Source of the DNA: Peptococcaceae bacterium UBA3933
GTDB taxonomy: Bacteria; Bacillota; Peptococcia; Peptococcales; BICA1-8
Direction: 5' to 3'
NCBI GenBank assembly: GCA_002385805.1
Contig: DGEF01000036.1
Span: 12,758 to 19,882, forward strand
Length of the DNA: 7,125 bases
Part shown: one piece after another, positions 5,309-7,125 of the stretch
How positions within the stretch are numbered: the first letter of the stretch is position 1
How the letters are laid out: each line of letters starts with the position of its first letter
The notes under the pieces: model-generated
Database searches by the model: none
What the model was told of the DNA's origin: nothing
The model's input: only the letters and a program-made list of their open reading frames with translations
Position numbers and translations under genes: made by a program

Positions 5309-6712
5309 TTATTTTACTTTGAAAATTGACAGAATCAAAGCGATTCCAATTATCCCAGCTGAAACACCAAAGGCGGTATTAATACCCAGGAGGGTAGCGT
5401 GGGTAATTCCGCTGGCAGTGTTTGCTTTCATAACCAAGGTCATGATTGTAATTAAAAAGGCAGTACCTATAGATCCACCCAGCTGGCGAGCTGTGTTGTT
5501 TACTGCATTACCGTGAGCAATATAGCGGTTATCCAGGGCGTTAATACCCCAAGTATTAATAGGCATGTTAACCATAGACATGCCTAAGCTACGTATGGTA
5601 AAGATTACGGCCAAGAAAAGATAACCGGTGTTTTCATCAACAAAGGCAAATATGCCTGAAGTAACAATAAGGATAATTAAGCCAGCCAGGGCTAAAAAGC
5701 GTGGTCCAAAGCGGTCAAATAATAGGCCACTGATCGGGCTCATAATTCCCATGACAATAGCACCGGGCATCATCAAAAGCCCTGAGGCGGTAGCGGAATA
5801 GCCTAAGACATCTTGAATATAAATAGGAACAATAATAGTACCCACCAGGAGGGCACTTTGAACGATCATTACAATCAAGGTTGCATAAGCGAAAGTTTTA
5901 GATTCTAAGACTCTTAACTCTAAAAGGGGTTCGGGCAGTGCTAACTGCCTTTTTATATAAATATACAGGGTTATACCGCCTACGATTAAAGGGATGATGG
6001 TAAATGGACTAAGCCAGCCATAACTGGCTGCAAAGGAGAAACCGTAAAGAAGACTGCCAAAGGCTATAGTTGAGATAAAAACCGATGGCCAGTCTAAATA
6101 GGGGTGGTGAGTTTCTCCTACATTTCTTAAAAATAAAACACCAAAGATAATATCAATAATGGCTAAAGGCACAATTGCTAAAAAAACCACTTGCCAACCC
6201 CAAACATCCACCACCCAACCGGATAGGGCAGGACCGATGGCAGGGGCAAAGGCGATAACAATACCAACTATACCCATGGCTATGCCTCTTTTTTCTTTAG
6301 GAAAAAGAAGCATCATTACCACCGCACCTAGAGGCATTTGTATACCTGCCCCAATTGCCTGTAGCACCCGGGCCAAAAGTAAAAAGGTAAAATTAGGTGA
6401 ATAAGCAGCGATAGCAGTGCCTAAAGTGAAAATAGCCATAGACCCTATAAAAAGTGTGCGGGTAGTGAAACGGTCAATAAGGTAAGCGGTAATAGGAATC
6501 ATGATCCCGTTAACTAACATAAAAGCAGTAGATAACCATTGACCTTCACTGGCTCCTATCTGAAAATCCCGCATAATACTGGGCAAAGCCGGTGAAATAA
6601 CGGTCTGGTTTAAAATAGTTATAAAACCGCCGGAAACAATGATGGAGATTATTAAAATATCTGCAGGAGATATCCAACCGGTAATTCTTTGTTCGTTATT
6701 CTGTCTTTGCAT
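5309..6712 (-). CDS. DHA2-family MFS drug/proton antiporter
   Basis: This 467-residue membrane protein belongs to the major facilitator superfamily, EmrB/QacA (DHA2) group, usually with 14 membrane helices. These export drugs or other small hydrophobic compounds using the proton gradient. Visible motifs are LNQTVISPALPSI (34-46, the DHA2 helix-1 motif, with Asn in place of the common Asp), the motif A loop with D80-R81, motif B ARVLQAIGAG (R115) and the antiporter motif C APAIGPALSG (156-165). Length is at the short end for 14-helix members. No HlyD-like adaptor gene adjoins, as expected in a single-membrane cell. The ATG at 6710-6712 follows a GGAG at a 10-base distance. It is first in a probable two-gene transcript with the CBS protein. 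The substrate cannot be deduced. Confidence 0.88.
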   Translation of the reverse strand: MQRQNNEQRITGWISPADILIISIIVSGGFITILNQTVISPALPSIMRDFQIGASEGQWLSTAFMLVNGIMIPITAYLIDRFTTRTLFIGSMAIFTLGTAIAAYSPNFTFLLLARVLQAIGAGIQMPLGAVVMMLLFPKEKRGIAMGIVGIVIAFAPAIGPALSGWVVDVWGWQVVFLAIVPLAIIDIIFGVLFLRNVGETHHPYLDWPSVFISTIAFGSLLYGFSFAASYGWLSPFTIIPLIVGGITLYIYIKRQLALPEPLLELRVLESKTFAYATLIVMIVQSALLVGTIIVPIYIQDVLGYSATASGLLMMPGAIVMGIMSPISGLLFDRFGPRFLALAGLIILIVTSGIFAFVDENTGYLFLAVIFTIRSLGMSMVNMPINTWGINALDNRYIAHGNAVNNTARQLGGSIGTAFLITIMTLVMKANTASGITHATLLGINTAFGVSAGIIGIALILSIFKVK

Positions 6713-6753
6713 TTTTCCAGGTCTCCTTTGTTTAGCTCTTCTTTTAGTTAATC

Positions 6754-6769
6754 ATAATAAACAATTATA
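6754..6769 (-). promoter_or_regulatory. Candidate -10 and dyad upstream of the MFS gene
   Basis: A perfect TATAAT on the minus strand (6764-6769) lies about 52 bases before the MFS start codon. No good -35 is visible 16-18 bp upstream, so the promoter call rests on the -10 and position. The -10 is part of a dyad, ATAAT-N5-ATTAT (6754-6768), where a local repressor could bind, as is common for drug exporters. In this AT-rich stretch a chance match is possible. Confidence 0.35.
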
Positions 6770-6837
6770 GTACTTTTTAGCTAAGTTTTATAGAAGAAAC
6801 AATATTATTTCGGTGTTTTTTTTGAGAAAGAAAAGTT

Positions 6838-6869
6838 AAGAGGTTTGTAATTTAAATTACAAATCTCTT
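6838..6869. repeat. 32-bp near-perfect palindrome, likely operator
   Basis: The central 20 bp, TTTGTAATTTAAATTACAAA (6844-6863), are a perfect palindrome. A G-T mismatch and five more pairs extend it to 6838-6869. The next bases on the plus strand are only a short T run, and no plus-strand gene lies just upstream, so a terminator is unlikely. It sits between divergent genes, just upstream of a TATAAT (6883-6888), which suggests a dimeric regulator site. The core TGTAA-N6-TTACA has the spacing of CRP/FNR-type sites, but I cannot assign a regulator. Confidence 0.55.
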
Positions 6870-6882
6870 TTATCAAATATTT

Positions 6883-6888
6883 TATAAT
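6883..6888 (+). promoter_or_regulatory. Candidate -10 of the right-edge gene
   Basis: A perfect TATAAT lies 14 bp downstream of the palindrome on the plus strand. The -35 region (about 6857-6865) falls inside the palindrome and is unlike TTGACA, which would suit regulated expression. The resulting leader would be about 155 nt. I see no recognisable riboswitch in 6890-7030. Other weak hexamers (for example TTGAAA at 6904-6909) are equally possible. Confidence 0.35.
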
Positions 6889-7047
6889 GAACGAAATTAG
6901 TTCTTGAAAAATATTTTACATAAAAATTAATTATTGAAATAACTTATTTATTGTACCAATCGTGTCAATGAGATTTATGAACTAGCTTAAAACAGTTAAA
7001 AGCAAAAAATAGGATAAAAAATGGCATTTATCAAAAGGAGGCCTATT

Positions 7048-7125
7048 ATGTCAGAAATTACATTGGAATCTAAGAATTGTCAATCAGTTAGCACAAGTGT
7101 AACTGAAAAAAAGAAATATTTCACT
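7048..7125 (+). CDS. 5' end of an unidentified plus-strand gene (partial)
   Basis: An ATG at 7048-7050 lies six bases after a strong AAGGAGG site, and the frame stays open for 26 codons to the window edge. The visible N-terminus is polar (MSEITLESKNCQSVSTSV) and ends in TEKKKYFT. The Lys cluster next to aromatic residues could be a cytoplasmic tail just before a first membrane helix, but that is a guess. An in-frame ATG at 7021 would add nine residues but has only a weak upstream site. I do not recognise the family. Confidence 0.65.
   Translation, partial: MSEITLESKNCQSVSTSVTEKKKYFT

Larger units (their letters stand above)
6713..7047. other. 335-bp AT-rich divergent intergenic region
   Basis: No open frame of convincing length is seen. 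The region holds the candidate MFS promoter and dyad, the 32-bp palindrome, a candidate plus-strand -10, and a long leader that ends in the ribosome binding site AAAAGGAGG (7034-7042 region) of the right-edge gene. Base composition is clearly more AT-rich than the coding regions. I see no tRNA, small RNA or riboswitch signature in it. Confidence 0.6.

Noticed and set aside
6159..6404. Plus-strand open frames inside the MFS gene (also 5319-5516)
   Set aside because: Both are antisense to conserved transporter motifs and lack translation signals.
1..7125. CRISPR array, insertion sequence, tRNA or rRNA
   Set aside because: No regularly spaced repeats, transposase-like frames, terminal inverted repeats or tRNA-like folds were seen on either strand.

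Overview
The window looks like part of the chromosome of an AT-rich, anaerobic member of the Bacillota, most likely a clostridial lineage. The reasons are the strong AGGAGG-type ribosome binding sites, the sigma-A-type promoters, the intrinsic terminators with T-tracts, a lipoprotein-type solute-binding protein, and a carbon monoxide dehydrogenase (CODH/CooS) family protein. I cannot name the genus from sequence alone.

Layout. (1) Positions 1-86 hold the last codons of an unidentified plus-strand gene, closed by a strong terminator at 98-127. (2) Positions 92-2595, minus strand, hold a three-gene operon for a zinc/manganese-type metal ABC importer, in transcription order lipoprotein, ATPase, permease. 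(3) A 235-bp divergent control region separates it from (4) 2831-4750, plus strand, a 639-residue CooS-family protein that ends at a bidirectional terminator (4766-4800). (5) On the minus strand a DHA2-type MFS exporter (5309-6712) lies directly upstream of a small two-CBS-domain protein (4799-5284); they probably form one transcript that ends at the shared terminator. (6) A 335-bp AT-rich intergenic region carries a long perfect palindrome, then the first 26 codons of an unidentified plus-strand gene (7048 to the window end).

Main point. The CooS-like protein does not have a canonical CODH active site. By motif alignment it keeps the His and four of the Cys ligands of the C-cluster. The CCTG motif that supplies the fifth Cys reads IETG, and the SEKA motif reads EQKA. 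These two changes put Glu where hybrid cluster protein (Hcp, prismane) has its two Glu ligands. All seven Hcp hybrid-cluster ligands (1 His, 2 Glu, 4 Cys) therefore have positional counterparts on a full-length CooS chain that still has the CODH N-terminal Fe-S cysteine region. The D-cluster cysteines also follow a CX2C pattern, and the first CODH proton-relay His is Tyr. I infer a CODH-fold enzyme with an Hcp-like Fe-S-O cluster, probably not a Ni-dependent CO oxidiser. Its substrate is unknown. No cooC, cooF or acs gene is visible nearby, which fits this reading.

The divergently transcribed importer has its own oddity: the first metal-ligand His of its binding protein is Glu. The two transcription units share one control region, which contains a perfect 10-bp tandem repeat in front of the CooS-like gene.
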